DNA from: Trichocladium uniseriatum
Lineage: Eukaryota; Ascomycota; Sordariomycetes; Sordariales; Chaetomiaceae
Direction of reading: 5' to 3'
Assembly: GCA_017139535.1 (NCBI GenBank)
Contig: WOUO01000038.1
Location: 62,001 to 126,000 of the forward strand
DNA length: 64,000 nucleotides
Position numbers and translations under genes: made by a program. Positions 42,237 through 54,550 of the stretch are shown piece by piece. The notes beneath the pieces are model-generated. The model worked only from the letters and a program-made list of their open reading frames with translations, made no database searches and was not told the DNA's origin. How positions within the stretch are numbered: the stretch's first letter is position 1; every line of letters starts with the position of its first letter.

Positions 42237-42791
42237 GGGGCACGATCTTAGGGTCGGATTGCGCTTTGAGAGGGAGAAGCCGAGGGTTCGCTCAGCGAGG
42301 GCTAGACAGCTTAGGGCCAGACAGCTCCGGGTGGCAGCATGAATCAATGAAGGCCGGTGGAGAGTTGCCGAGAGCTGTGTACAGTTGCCTGCACCCTGAG
42401 CCGAGCAAGCGATAGATCAACGAAAGAGAGTGGCGCCATGGGCCACTCGTGAATGACAAAGCACCTATGCCAACTGCGAAGCGAAAACCCAGAATGCCCA
42501 CATGCCATGCCAGAGCAAGACGTCAGTTGAAAATGCCCATCCATTGCTAAAATTCAAGCTAAACACAGTACGCCATTCCATCCCTGCCATATACATCAAA
42601 AGCAAAAGCCATCGCGCACATACATCGCCAGCCAGCCCATGCTCCCCATGCTGCTGAATGTCCGCTAAAGACTTGAAGCCCAGTAAATACGCCAAAAACA
42701 AAACGCTGCTGGCCTGGCCAGGGTACCGTATGCATGTCCCAGCCACCGCCCACATGGGGAATGCGACAAATTCCAGCGGGGTCCGGTCTCT
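42237..42791. other. Convergent intergenic region
   Basis: 3' flanks of UMP1 and the ubiquitin-like gene. Nothing else is seen. Confidence 0.6.
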
Positions 42792-43566
42792 TCATAAGAT
42801 GACACAGCACCCGCTGCCTCCGTCGCGGTTCCTCCTCCCTTCCCGCGAGCCCGCCTTGCCCTTGCTCGCCTCCTCTTCCTCCATCATCTCGGCCGGTCGC
42901 ACCGACATGTGGACTACATTCGGGCTGTCGACGCTAAACTGATACTCTGTTCCGGCTTTGTCAGTTTAAACACTCTGAAAACCGGAGGAACGAGAACTGA
43001 CTCTTCAACTGCTCCTTGTCGTCCAGCAGCTTTCCGAAATGGATTAGCCGGATGCTGCTCGGGCTAGCCGGCTTGCCGTCCCATTCTTCCCTCCACTCTC
43101 GCAGAATCAGCTCTTTCAGCTTGTAGACCGAAATGCTGAAGGGGTCTTTGGCGCCAGACTCCGTCACGTCCGGGATGTCCACATTGCGCTTGGCAAGGTA
43201 CTTCTCGTCGATCCTGTAGGGGTGTCTAGCGCCTGTGGGGAGGAGGAGGGTGATGGCGCAGACGGGCGCATCCGGGGTGCTGCCGGAGGCAGCGAGCGGC
43301 GGCGGGTCAGAGGGCTCTATTGAGAGGGAATCGCCTTCTCTCTGCTTGTCAACCAGCGGCACCGCCGGCGGGTCTTCCTTGTCTTTTCCCTTGGAGCCTG
43401 TATCCGCCTCACCGGCTGCTGCGCTGGATTGCGCCGCTGATTCGTCAACTGATGGACCCTCTTGTGTCTGTTCCGTGTCGTTCACTGGGACGGAGGCGGG
43501 CGCTTGTTGTACCGTGCCCTCCTCCGGCGCCTGGTCGCCGGTAGCCTTGGGCGGGATTTCCGCCAT
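42792..43566 (-). CDS. Membrane-anchored ubiquitin-like protein with CaaX box
   Basis: Two exons (43566–43002, 42955–42792; 46-nt intron) give 242 residues. The first ~95 residues are disordered and Glu/Ser/Pro-rich. A ubiquitin-like fold follows: ITLLLPTGARHPYRI, then DPFSISVYKLKELILREW, SSIRLIHFGKLLDDKEQLK and, after the splice, NVVHMSVRP. The C-terminus is GCCVIL, a CaaX box ending in Leu that predicts geranylgeranylation. This matches the fungal and plant MUB (membrane-anchored ubiquitin-fold) family, which docks ubiquitin-conjugating enzymes at membranes. The second exon is essential: the unspliced frame stops before the CaaX box. Confidence 0.92.
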
Positions 43567-46050
43567 AATCGCAGCCGTAGAATTGGGAATTGGTAGCGCT
43601 CAGCGGTCACAAAGCGATCGAGTGGAAGCAGAGGCCGGGGAACAACTCGGTTTTCCTGTGTCGTTCAAGAAGTCGAGATAGAATGCTCAGGGCACGAGAA
43701 TCCCGCTGCGACGGATCCGGGTAGGCTTTGCGGACCGCTTCCAACAATCCGGAAACAGTATCTCGCGTCGACAGAACGGTTGCGGCTAGGCCCCGGCACG
43801 TGTGTTCTTTTTCCCTCCGTTTCTCCTTGTCCTTCCTTCAGCACTCTCTCGAATTTCGAATTGCTGGCGCGAATAACACAGCGATTGGCCTCGCATTGGT
43901 TGACCGACCGTTGCTGACTGTGTCCGGAAGCGTAGGGAGATACGGTACGAGTGTTCGGAGTAAATATCGGAGATGGATCCCAGCGGCACGGTTAGGCGCA
44001 AGTAAAATAGGCGTGAAACGATCAAAAATCTACGACACCGCAAATTGAAGCAAGTAAAACGAGGGTGAAGTGGACGGCTGGTTGGTTCCGTGTTCCTTTG
44101 GTCCTGACCTGACAGCGCGCGCTCGAATGGGGACAGCGGAATCACCGGGCAATCGGAGACAAGCGCACAACAGTGCCAACGCTGAAATCTGAGGGGTACC
44201 AATGGGGAGAGAAAAAAAAAGAAAGAAAAATACCGAGCACTGGAGGTACCTGGTGACCAAGGTTGGACTCTCAAACGTCCGATGTTGTCCGTAGGTGAAA
44301 GGGAAGAAGGAACCTTGGCAGGAGATGTTTCGATAACCGGAAGCTGTGGAACAGCCAGCCGAAGCGCACCACTATCCTTGGAACTTGGGAAGCGGCCTGG
44401 AAGATGAACCAGGAGCGCACTGTGCGACAGCCCAGCGGCTCCGCTTTGGCTGGGGAAGGGTCCACTTGACAGATCCATCATCCACTCCAAGGCTGGCAGG
44501 GGCGCACAGACCAGGGGATTCCGCTGACAGGCCCGAGACGGGTGGGTCGATGCATTCATCGTGCGGTGATGATCATGATCGTCAATCAACTCAGCCAGCC
44601 CAGGAACCCAGAGAAAAGGGGCTGCACGTGACATCGCGTTCCCATTCCCGTGTTTGCTCCACTTTTGCTTCCCCAACCACTTCAGTGCCTCTCGCAGTGT
44701 CTTAGGGCGCGTCATGTCTTCTCGTTGAGGCGGTATCAGGACCACAGCCATAAGGGCCTCAGTGCTATCCGACCTAACGGTGGCGCCCTACTAGGATTGT
44801 CAACAGTGGCCCCTGAACGCAAAGCCGAACCTACAGTCTCAACCTCAACGTTCTCACCTTCGTAGTCATGGCACCGCAAACACTCGTGGAAGCTCACAAT
44901 GCTTGACGTGCTCCAACAGGGCACGTCGCAGTCAGAAGTTTCCCTTTACATCTTGACTTATGAAATTTGGATGGGGGATAGCGGAGATGACCTGGCCTCA
45001 GAAGACGAAGCATGGACATGGGGTCGTGAAAGGCGCGGATGACTTCAATGCGCCAACATTAAGTTGCTACCTAGGCACTCACTGGTTGTGGGGAACATTT
45101 AAATATTCCTTAGGCCAAAAGCTCCCAGTAACCACGATCGAGTGATGGCTTCTCGTGTCACAGGGCCAAGCACGGCAGAGTCTGAAACTTTTGCAATCTG
45201 AGCCAAAGCACAACAGTCTGTTATCTCCAAAACAAGCCCCGGAAACACAGCCGGGGTGTCACTAAGCAGGTACAAAACACAATGACACCTTGACTCATAG
45301 AAGGGTGAAGCATTGTGCTACATTGCCAGCAAACTCGGCCGTGGTTGTGGTCCTCATGGAGTCTTCTCGGACAATTCACTGTGGGTTGTCATGGCTGGTC
45401 TGACTGGGTGTATCTTTCAGGTTCAAGCTGACCTGGACCAAAGACTGAGGCAGTCATGAACCCTCCTGACCGGGTGGGGAAAGAATCCATCGTTGCCAGT
45501 TGCCTGGTGGGTTGGCGTAGAAACCGGAAGGTACGACGAGAAGGTGAAAGAGGACTCGTTGCTCGTACCTTTGTGGTCACAACATCCGAGTCATCTCAAT
45601 TTCTTGAACTGGAATTGCACCAGATGCAGTCTCCCCGGCCCTTTACTTCCGTTTGTTTCCTCGAATCCGACGACCTTTTGTAGCAACAGCCGTCCCACCG
45701 CAAACTGTTCCCAACAATTCTCCTCGACAATCTCTCCATTTCTGTTCCTCATCAGCACTCGCCAGCTGCTCGCCTGGTAAGTACCATACTTTTTAATGCC
45801 ATAACCTGTGTTTTTTCTCAATTGTTTCCAAGCATCAAAAGGAGAGCTGGGAGTCGGTCAACATCACCTGAAGCTCGAGTTGCAGGTGCAAGAAACGCAG
45901 GTGTGTTTCTTGATCTCGTCGATTTATTGGTTGCCTTCGAATTCCTGGGCATTTCTGCGACTGTTTTCCAAACTCGAAGCTTCAACCGATCTCTCGCTAA
46001 CATTGATCGTCAGAACGAACCCCAAGAGACAATCTCACCAAGCGATCAAG
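43567..46050. other. Long divergent intergenic region
   Basis: This lies between two divergent genes. A 321-codon minus ORF (43786–44751) is Ser/Pro/Arg-rich, has no recognisable motif and occupies likely promoter DNA. A GTAAGT donor at 45779 may begin an intron in the 5' UTR of the wall-protein gene at 46051. No other gene is supported. Confidence 0.5.
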
Positions 46051-46662
46051 ATGATCTTCAACCACATCCTCGCCGCGACCACAGCCGTCCACTTCGGCCT
46101 CGCTGCCGCTGCCGCCAATGGCCCAGCCTGCGTCAACGCTCTCAAGAACGACGCTCTCACCGTCCGCGATGACTTAGACATGACTGTTGTCACCGTGACC
46201 GCGACCGAGCAAGCCACCATCACCGTCACGGTCGGCGGGGCCGCCGCGCCCTGCGAGACAGTCACCGAAACCCTGGGCTCCACCAGCACAAGTAGCATCA
46301 GCACCACCACCGACGACAGCAGCACCTGGTCTACCACGACCGACTTTACCACTTTCCCCTCCTTCACCACCGAGACGAGCACCTCAATCATCACGTCGAC
46401 CTCGACCTACACCTCCAACTCCGAGACGGTGACAACGACCTTTGTCACGGTTCCGATCGACTCCGCGTCCGTCCCTGAGATTCCCTCCACTCCGACGACG
46501 GAGCACGAGTCGGTGTCGTCGCCGAGCAGCACGTCGACTGAGACAGAGACTACCAGCACCCCGACCCCGACTTCCGAGAGCCGTGCGGGTAGACAGGAGA
46601 TCAGCCTGCGCAGCGGCCTCTTCATTGGCGGTGCTGTCGCGTTGGTGCTGGTGGTGGGATAA
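46051..46662 (+). CDS. Ser/Thr-rich GPI-anchored cell-wall protein
   Basis: 203 residues. A signal peptide covers residues 1–23 (HILAATTAVHFGLAAAAA). The mature region has two early cysteines and then long Ser/Thr-rich stretches (for example TSSISTTTDDSSTWSTTTD) likely to be heavily O-mannosylated. The C-terminus is a hydrophobic GPI signal (LFIGGAVALVLVVG) after a basic ESRAGRQE spacer. Such proteins coat the hyphal wall or act as stress-sensor stalks. The ATG at 46051 follows a long pyrimidine-rich leader with a possible 5' UTR intron starting at 45779. Confidence 0.85.
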   Translation: MIFNHILAATTAVHFGLAAAAANGPACVNALKNDALTVRDDLDMTVVTVTATEQATITVTVGGAAAPCETVTETLGSTSTSSISTTTDDSSTWSTTTDFTTFPSFTTETSTSIITSTSTYTSNSETVTTTFVTVPIDSASVPEIPSTPTTEHESVSSPSSTSTETETTSTPTPTSESRAGRQEISLRSGLFIGGAVALVLVVG

Positions 46663-47083
46663 ACTTCTCCATTCTATCCGTTCTTTGGTGGTCAATTGCC
46701 TCTCTCCTTCCAGAACATTGATGCACCAGCCTTTCTGTCAGATGTGAGGTGGTTCAGATTCTCAGGAGGGCAGATATGCCAAGACTTCAGGGGAATATGG
46801 AGGATATCGGTAACTGACCATCTGGAGAGATGGAGACGATACTGGAGGGGATGTTAGAACGGACAATACTGTGGTTTCTTTTCGCTTCACCGCTGCTAAT
46901 GGAAGGCTAAGACAACATGCGCGTCTCTTCTTGCTTCGATACACCCGTTGTCGGTGATATACACCACAACGGGAGACACTTTGTATGAGAAAATGACCTG
47001 ATTTCACTGACCAAGATCTGTCTGTCCTATTGTCTGTACAAGTGCCCACGCCAGTTACATACTGAACCCACCCCTGGGCCTTT
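46663..47083. other. Convergent intergenic region
   Basis: 3' flanks of the wall-protein gene and the AP-1 beta gene. Nothing else is seen. Confidence 0.6.
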
Positions 47084-49423
47084 TCACAGCAACAAATCCC
47101 CATTATTCGGCACCCCCTGCGCCGGCTGGTAAACCGTCTGCGGCGCATACTGATTGACCACATACCCGCCACCCTCATGCGCATTCCCCCCAAAGCTGTC
47201 CCCCTGCTCCTGGATCTGCATCCCGCGCATCTGCGACGCAAAGTACGCGTCGGCATCGCTGACCGCCTGCGCCAGGTTCTCTCCGCCATTCTGTTGCGCA
47301 GCAGCAGCATTGGCAGCAGCCGCAGACGCGGCATTCCCCCTGTCGGCGCGGAGATCGAAATCAGCGGCTTGGCCGCCCATGCCGAACTGGCTGAGCGACT
47401 TGTTGGCGTCAGACCGCAGGTTCGCCGGGGCGGGCACCTCCTGGCGCTGGAGGGCGGGCGAGTCGTGCAGGCGGCGGGGGCGGGCGCTGCGGAAGACGGT
47501 CTGAACGGGCTTGAGGTAGACCGTGGCGAGGGTGCCGACGTTGAGGCACATTTCCTCGAGCGTGGCCGGGTCGAGGCGCTCCGACTCGGCCGTGATGGCG
47601 GGCTTGTCGCCCATGACGACGCGGCGGGCCGCGTCCATGTCGGTCGAGAGCAAGCGCCAGTACATGTAGGCGCGGTCGCGCAGGTCCGGGTTGTCCGTCT
47701 CCTCGGTGGCCCATTTCAGGACCTTGGGCACGAGGTCCTGGCCCTTGGTCGGGCGCTGGATGAAGAGCTTGACGGTGGCGGTGAGCAGTGCGAGCTGGAC
47801 CTCGACGGGCTCCTCGGCAAAGGAGAAGAGAAAGTCCTCTAGCAGGGCGTCCGAGTTCTCGATGCGGCTGGCGTACTGGCCAATCACCCACACCATGGCA
47901 GCCTTGGCCTCGGGTTCGTCAAGCGAGTCGAGGTGCTCGCAGAGGGTGCCGATGATGCTCTCATATTGGTTGGGGTATTTCCGGAAGATGTTGCGGATCA
48001 CCACCGTCGCCTCCTGCACAATGTACGTGACCTTTGTCGAGACGAGTTCCAGCAGGAGGTTGATGCATCGCCTCGCGGCAGGCTCGATCTTAATGGCCAG
48101 CTTGCCGATGGCGCGGACCGCCTTCCGTACGAAATGGACGTCGATCTCGGTAGCGTACTCGCGGAGCTCGGTCAGGACCTCGTCAATGTTCTTCTCGTTG
48201 GCAAGCATAAAGATGAGCTCGAGCTTCGTGACCTTGACGTAGATGGGGTCGTTGTATTTGCAAAAGAAGACGCGGATGTCGCTGCGGAGCACCTCAGGCC
48301 GGCGCTGGAGAATGAGCAGGGCGTTCCGGAGCGCGAGGTACTGTACCTCGGGACCCTTGGCCAGCAGCGTGACTAGCGGCGGCGAGAGCTTGCGGCAAAG
48401 CGCGGATATCTGTTTCTGGTCGGCAATGTAGTTCATCAAGTAGAGAATGACACGTATGCATGTGAGCACGACGGCAGAGTTGGAGTGCGAAAGCCGGGGT
48501 GCGATGCGCTCGGCGAGGAGGGCGGCCTCTCCAGATTCTTGCGGAACGTAGGACATGAGAGCTTCCAGGATGTATGTCTGGCCCCATCTAGCACACCAGT
48601 TAGCACGGGGTTCCGAAAGCTGGCGCAGAAGACACATACTCGGAGCAATCCGGCAAGATGGCAATCATCTTGGACGCATTATTGTAGTCGATTGTGAGCT
48701 TGATGGCGTCGCTCCTTTCCCAAATATCCATCAAGCCGGCCAGGGCGCTTGCCACGACGGTGGGGTTGTCGTCCCTCAGGAGACTGTTTAGCCTGTCGAT
48801 AAGGTCCGACTTCTCAACCATGTGCCTGTCGTGGTCGTACAGCTTGGCGACGCAGTATGCGGCCGTCTTGCGCACATACGGGTCCGGGTCGCGGAGCATG
48901 TGCTTTACGATGGGCACAGTCGACTCGACGAACTCGCGCACGTGGATATAGGACATGGTCCGCAGGGCGAGTGCTCGGACAAGGGGATTGGGGTCTTCCA
49001 TATCCTAGAAACGGTATGAGTGACGGGTTATGAAGTTGCAGGATAAGGACTGACATGTTCCAGAACCGGAATGGCTTTTACTGCCACTTCGGGGCGCATC
49101 CTCGCGTAGTTGACCAGGAACAGGAAGCACCTAGGCGCCGCTGTCAGTACGCTGTTGTTGGGTGGGAGAAGCCGGGGCTCTCACATCTTCTTGATCTCAA
49201 GGTTCTGGATGGTCATGCAGGCGACAATATCGGGAAACAGGGCGACCATGTCGTTGTTGCTCATGGTCATGTTGGCGACAATCTTCTTGAGGGCGATCTT
49301 TTTGGCCGTGTGGTGCTTGTCCTTCTTGGGGCCGCTATTTAACTCGAAGCGCAGCTCGGCGACTTTGCCCTGTGATCCGCGCATTGGTGAGAAGGTGGAC
49401 GGAGGGATATACGCCATGAACAT
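47084..49423 (-). CDS. APL2: AP-1 adaptor complex subunit beta
   Basis: Four exons (49423–49185, 49130–49055, 49004–48640, 48587–47084; introns 50–54 nt) give 727 residues, almost the length of yeast Apl2. The trunk of armadillo-like helical repeats starts ELRFELNSGPKKDKHHTAKK and continues AVKAIPVLEHDMEDPNPLVRALALRTM, DCSEWGQTYILEALMSYVP and onwards in order. The C-terminal tail is Gln/Ala-rich and ends NGDLLL, a clathrin-box-like motif; there is no ear domain, as in other fungi. AP-1 sorts cargo between trans-Golgi and endosomes. The ATG is in strong context (GCCACCATG). Every splice junction restores a conserved stretch. Confidence 0.96.
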
Positions 49424-50514
49424 GGTGGCGGCAGGATGGGGGAACTCGAGGGAAGCTCATGATGTATGGGTAGGCGGGGAGAGGGGCGGCTTGGGGAAGA
49501 GGGGTTGTTGAGGAAGAGAAGAGAGGATGTAAAGGGAAGCGAGAAGCACGCGACGGTGGCTGAGATAGTGGTGAGGGGCAGTGGTGAATCCGGAGAGACA
49601 AGAAAGGCTCGGCGCTGGGCGCTGGGCGCTCCGCGCCGGAATTGGAGACGGGACTGTTTTTCCCCCACCAGCCGCGCCGAGACAAGAGGGATGGAAGAAA
49701 GCGAAATTAGCTTACTCGAGCGAACAGCTTCGAGTCCCCTCCTCCTTGAGCGCCCGACATATTTGCTGCCTTTTTCTGCTATTCCGTTCTGCGGCGTGAT
49801 GGAGGATGGCGAGGCGGCCCGGGGGCTGCGGTCGGCGGGGTGGACACGGCGCGAGGCACGATCAAGGTTCGGTCGCCGGAGACGGGACGGCCGGGGCGGG
49901 CCCCTCAAGCCGGGCTGCAGGTGCTTGTGTTCGGGTAGCTGGTCGGACAGCAGTCGTACAGGAGGACCTGCAAGGTGTTCAAGCAGCCAATTCGACTCGG
50001 TATCGCAATGCAGCGCAACGTAGCCGGGATATTCGTAGGTGGCTCTGTATTGGCAGTTTGCGATGCGCCAAGCTGTCAATGGCTGATTCTCTGCCGAGAA
50101 GAGCGGTCGTCTCGTCTGTGCTGGGTTGGAGGGTCGAAGGGATTGGAGTCGGGTGTCGGTCGAAACGGTATCGAGAACACCGAACTGTTGAATTGTCGTC
50201 GGGTCAGAGTCGCGGTCGCGCAACGGATGAAGTCGACAAAGGTGGCCGGCGACGACAGGGAAGGCCCGGCGTTTCGGTGATCAGTGAGTGGTGCCCCGGA
50301 GCCCAGCTGCCAGAGTGGGTCTGACCCCTGAAAACTGCTCCATGTTCAGCGTGGTGGCGCTGAGGCAGGAGGCAAGCGGGGCGCCAAGGACGGCAAGAGG
50401 CTCGAGCTGGCGGGCAGGGAGCTCGGACGCAGTTCAATCTTGACATCACACACTCGAGCTTGCTGCCTTTCGACTTCTCGCATCAATTGCGCGCCATCGA
50501 AATCACAAAACACT
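49424..50514. other. Divergent promoter region
   Basis: This lies between the AP-1 beta and EMC4 genes. ORFs on both strands overlap each other and lack motifs. Nothing else is seen. Confidence 0.6.
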
Positions 50515-51201
50515 ATGTCGGAAATTGCAACAGCGACCACAGCATTGCCCTCTTGGGCCATGGGGCTCAAGAACCCGCCGCCGCACAAGTCGAAGCAGGC
50601 TGGCATCCCCGATCCCCCAGGCTTCACGTCGCAATCCTCAAACTCCAAGGTAGCTCCCGCATGCCACTCCTCCAATCGCATCAAACCTCGGGCACGGCTA
50701 ACGCAGCTTCTACAGAAAAAAGATTCCAAGGACAACAAGAGCGCCCAGCGGAAACCGCCAACGCCCGACGAGATGGACACGCTCAAGGTCAAGAAGGCAT
50801 GGGAGGTGGCTCTGGGCCCCATCAAGAGCTTGCCCATGACAGGCATCATGATGTACATGTCGGGCAACTCGCTGCAGATTTTCAGCATCATGATGGTGTT
50901 TATGGCTTTCAAGAACCCCATCATGGGCATCATCGGCACCAACCAGGCTTTTGAGCGCTTCGAGACGGAGAGCAACAGGGCCAAGATCGTGCAGGTCAAG
51001 GCGGCCTACGTGGTGATGCAGCTGGTCGCATTGGCGCTCGGGATATGGAAGATCAACTCGATGGGGCTGTTACCGTAAGTGTGATCCGAACCAGTTGGGA
51101 GACCAGCGACTGACAAGATTTGCGACAGGACGACGAGGTCAGACTGGCTAGCCTGGGAAGCGCAACGTGAGGCTGTCGAGCATGCAGTTCCCGCGTTATA
51201 G
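50515..51201 (+). CDS. EMC4: ER membrane protein complex subunit 4
   Basis: Three exons (50515–50649, 50716–51074, 51129–51201) give 188 residues. Landmarks: LKVKKAWEVALGPIKSLPMTGIMMYMSGNSLQIFSIMMV (in several short family blocks), FKNPIMGIIGTNQAF and the C-terminal SDWLAWE. Two membrane helices are visible. EMC4 is part of the complex that inserts tail-anchored and multi-pass proteins into the ER membrane. The first intron is 66 nt with branch GGCTAAC and would keep the frame if retained, which is why it is easy to overlook. The short last exon supplies the conserved tail. Confidence 0.95.
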
Positions 51202-51750
51202 GTGCCGGCGTGACAATATAGACGATTTCATCGCATACTCGGCCCGTGTTCCTCTAAGCGTGCCTCGTCATTGGTTGTACCCCTATGTTGTGCAGGCAAT
51301 CGCGAAACCGAAAGCGCAGCAAACAACCAACACAACGCCGGTCCGAGTCATGGCACATGGCAGTAGAATTTTGAGGACGCATCCTGCTGAGGCTAAATTA
51401 TTCGGTTAGGCCTAACCGAGGGTCTAGAATGGATGTCCGATCCGTGCCGCAATTTCTGGCGCCACCCACACAGGGACGAGCTTCCTCTTCGGGATCAATG
51501 GACCCGCTCGACTCAACAACGCGTTGGTGCATCGTCGTGAGTCAGTCCGGTGAGGACGGAAATGTCATTCCACGCCGCATCTTGAAGTAGTGACGGGATG
51601 GGATATATGTTAATGTCAGTAGCCAGATGCAAAGTGTTTACCTTGGGCCCAGATTTCTCGCAAACTGTTTGCGCCGGTTCAGTGACTACTACGGGTCGTC
51701 TGCACACTTCATCAAGTTCACCAAGAAGACACATCCAAAACCAATCTGCC
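51202..51750. other. Intergenic region
   Basis: Nothing is seen. Confidence 0.6.
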
Positions 51751-52506
51751 ATGGGCTTCTTCCGCAAACTCCTCGGGCGCAAGTCCAAATCCACCACTTC
51801 CTCATCTCAAGGCCAATCCTCTTCTTCGGCCCAAGAACCCACAACCTTTGTTTCGCAAGACCCCTTTCCCAACGATGAGGCCTTTGAAGCCGTCCGGGCG
51901 CACTTCATGGCGCAAGCACACGACCCGCGGATCCAGGCCATCATGCGCCAGACGGCCTTCAGCGTGCCCATGGCCTTCCTATCGGCCAACTTCCCGCCCG
52001 AACAAGGGCACGTATTTTGCGAGATGGGCCCGTTCCCGCACGACATACGCGTCGACGAAGAGACGTTGATCCCGCAGGACGACACGCGGATACATCTGGT
52101 GGGGCGGCAGGCCACGAAGAACACGAAGGGCAAGGCCGTGGTCGTCAGTCTCGTCGCGCTGCCTCCAAAGGGGACCGGAGAGGGCGAGTCGGCGGGGACG
52201 CCTATGGCACGGGGCACGCTGGGCACGCCGGCCATCAACGCGGCCGAGAAGGCGTTGTTGGCGTTTATGCGCGACTGGCAGGAGAATGGGATTCAGGGGT
52301 CGCGGATTGAGGATGGGGTAATAGCCATTGTGAGCATGGGGGTCGACATGTTGATTTATGAGTATTCAAGGGAGAAGGGCTTCTTTGACCCCCCCGGCGG
52401 GTTTGAGTTTCGGACCGAAAAGGTCGATTTAGGGTGGGACGAGTCTGATGATAGGAGGGTGGAATCGTGGAAAAAGACTGGTGGTGATGGGGCGTCTTCG
52501 GGTTGA
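51751..52506 (+). CDS. Unknown protein with possible N-myristoylation site
   Basis: Single-exon, 252 residues from the ATG at 51751. The start MGFFRKLLGRKSKS has Gly2 and a basic amphipathic stretch, compatible with N-myristoylation and membrane binding, followed by a Ser/Gln-rich linker. The main body (residues ~35–240) is a mixed alpha/beta-looking domain with VFCEMGPFPHDIRVDEETL and AIVSMGVDMLIYEYSREKGF. I do not recognise the family. The open frame extends upstream from 51598 with other ATGs, so the start is uncertain. Confidence 0.65.
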   Translation: MGFFRKLLGRKSKSTTSSSQGQSSSSAQEPTTFVSQDPFPNDEAFEAVRAHFMAQAHDPRIQAIMRQTAFSVPMAFLSANFPPEQGHVFCEMGPFPHDIRVDEETLIPQDDTRIHLVGRQATKNTKGKAVVVSLVALPPKGTGEGESAGTPMARGTLGTPAINAAEKALLAFMRDWQENGIQGSRIEDGVIAIVSMGVDMLIYEYSREKGFFDPPGGFEFRTEKVDLGWDESDDRRVESWKKTGGDGASSG

Positions 52507-53311
52507 TGATACACAGTGCTTGGAGGCGAAACAGATTCTGAGGACTAAGCTCTTGTTGGCTCGTTCTGAAATTCTGAATGGAGAAACAGATAAATTTAGC
52601 AAGCTAATTGGTAGAACCGGCCAAAGTTTGAATCCTGGAATAGCTCACTATTCCAATATCGGCCAGGTTATAATTACCGAGTACTACCTTAGCATGCGAG
52701 GACCTTGTGCGGCTGCCCACTTCTTCTCGCGCAAACTTTCCTTGATGATTTTCCTGATCGTCCGAGGCAAAACCCGCACAGCCCCTGGTCTGCCAGTTGC
52801 CTGCCACCGAATTCTTGGTTGATCGCGCTTCAAAATCCTGAAGGATTCACACAGCCGTGTGCGACTTTGTCCTCAAATATCGGATAAACGGCAGTGGCCA
52901 CCCCACAGCCGCGGCCTCTGAGCCTCAGAGTGGTCGACCGTTACAGAACTTACAGGGATGTTGACTCTTTGAATGTACCTACATACCACACAGTATGTAG
53001 TACGAGAGGAAAACACGCGCAGGGTTGCTTGGTTGGCGCCCCGAGGCACGGGTAGCTTCCGGTGTAGCACTATTGGATTGAAGAGTGGGATCGAATGGAT
53101 GGAAGACCCAGACCGGCAAGGCGGCTGCCTGGAGTCCTGCAAGTCCTGGCACATGAACTCCCCCTTTTATATGAATGACTTCCCAAGTCTTGAAGACGAA
53201 GGGTTTTCCTCTTGAATTCCCATTCCACACGTGTGATACCCGTGTTTACCCCTTACCCCTGAACACCCAACCTCCAGCCCTACAGTTACACCTATACAGC
53301 TACACCTCACA
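52507..53311. other. Intergenic region
   Basis: Nothing is seen beyond short unsupported ORFs and pyrimidine-rich leader DNA before 53312. Confidence 0.6.
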
Positions 53312-54104
53312 ATGAATCGAGTCATCCCCCTCGGCCTGCGGGGCCTTCTCGTAAGAAGACTCTCTTCAACCCTTCTCCCTTGGCAAGTACTAACAAGCAC
53401 ACCAGTTCCTCATCTCCGTCACAATCCTGGGCCTTGCCGCGGCCATGATCGCCCAGCAGGTCCTCGGCTCCTCCCCCGTCACCATCCGCTACGCAACCTT
53501 TACCGGCGGTTTTGGCATGCTGGTCTGCCTGGTCGGCATCGCTGCGGCGTTTGGGTCCTTTATTCCCGAGATTGTCCCGCTGGCGCTTGACGGCATTCTT
53601 GCCCTGCTCTTTCTCGCGGGCGGTATCGTATGTTCCTCCCCCCAGCCTTCTTCATTCCCTTTTTTCTTCACATGCCCTTTACCGTCACATGACCTCCCTT
53701 GCTCCTCTTCTCTCTGCCCCCGTCCGCCCCCAATCCCCTTTTACTTAAAAATCCCCCCACCCCCTATCACCCTACCCTTCCCAAATGAAGACTAACCCCC
53801 TCAGGCCTGGGCCATCGGCCTCCGCAAGACCGACAACTGCACCAACGGCGACGAGATGCTCTACAGCGGCCTGCTCAACCGCGGCAGCGTCAAGAGGGGC
53901 GACGACACCGGCTACGGCGTCATCCACGACGGCGACAGCGCCGAGGACGTCTACAACCGGCTGCGCGGCAACTGCCAGCGCGCTCAGGCTGACGAGATTC
54001 TGCAGTTCATCTCGTTCGCCATTGCCCTGGGCCTGGTCGGGTTGGGATACCTGCAGATGCGCCGGGGTGGTGGGAGGAGTGGTGCCAGCGCGTATGTTGC
54101 TTAG
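53312..54104 (+). CDS. MARVEL-like four-helix membrane protein
   Basis: Three exons (53312–53350, 53406–53627, 53805–54104; introns 55 and 177 nt, both phase 0) give 186 residues. Four membrane helices are seen: FLISVTILGLAAAMIAQ, FGMLVCLVGIAAAFGSF, LALDGILALLFLAGGIAWA and, after a hydrophilic loop with two cysteines (DNCTNGD … GNCQRAQ), FISFAIALGLVGLGYL. This pattern matches fungal MARVEL-domain proteins such as the Nce102 group, which organise plasma-membrane domains. The tail is basic and Gly-rich. The 177-nt intron 2 is unusually long and C-rich. Confidence 0.82.
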
Positions 54105-54550
54105 ATAAGGGTCACTCACGGTGGATGTGTAGATGTAGATGATGATACCAGTTTTGAAGGGCGACGGTAGAAGGGCATTGCGGCATACCCAAGGGAATAC
54201 AGGATAAAGACAGTAATAATATGGCAAGAGGAGACAATGACAATGATGATAATTGCGACAAAAACAAGGCCTTATTTCAGGGTATCTACATTACATCATG
54301 GCCAACGACAATTCCGACCCAAACAATCCTTTCATCAACATCTTTTCTTCATCCATCCCCCAGAATCACGACAGATATATCCACATGTCAACCATACAAA
54401 TCCCCCATACAAATCCCATCATGATATCCTTCAAGTTCCAATCGTCATCATCCTCCACTTCATCAACCTTGAAATCTAAAGAAACAAACAGAGGAGAGGC
54501 AATAAACCAACACCAACAACGCCGAAACAATCGACAACTCAGCACCCCGC
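54105..54550. other. Convergent intergenic region
   Basis: 3' flanks of the MARVEL-like gene and the chitin synthase gene, with CA-rich simple sequence. Nothing else is seen. Confidence 0.6.

Noticed and set aside
43786..44751. 321-codon minus-strand ORF
   Set aside because: Ser/Pro/Arg-rich, no domain, no splice or promoter support, and it covers the likely promoter of the ubiquitin-like gene. Judged to be chance.
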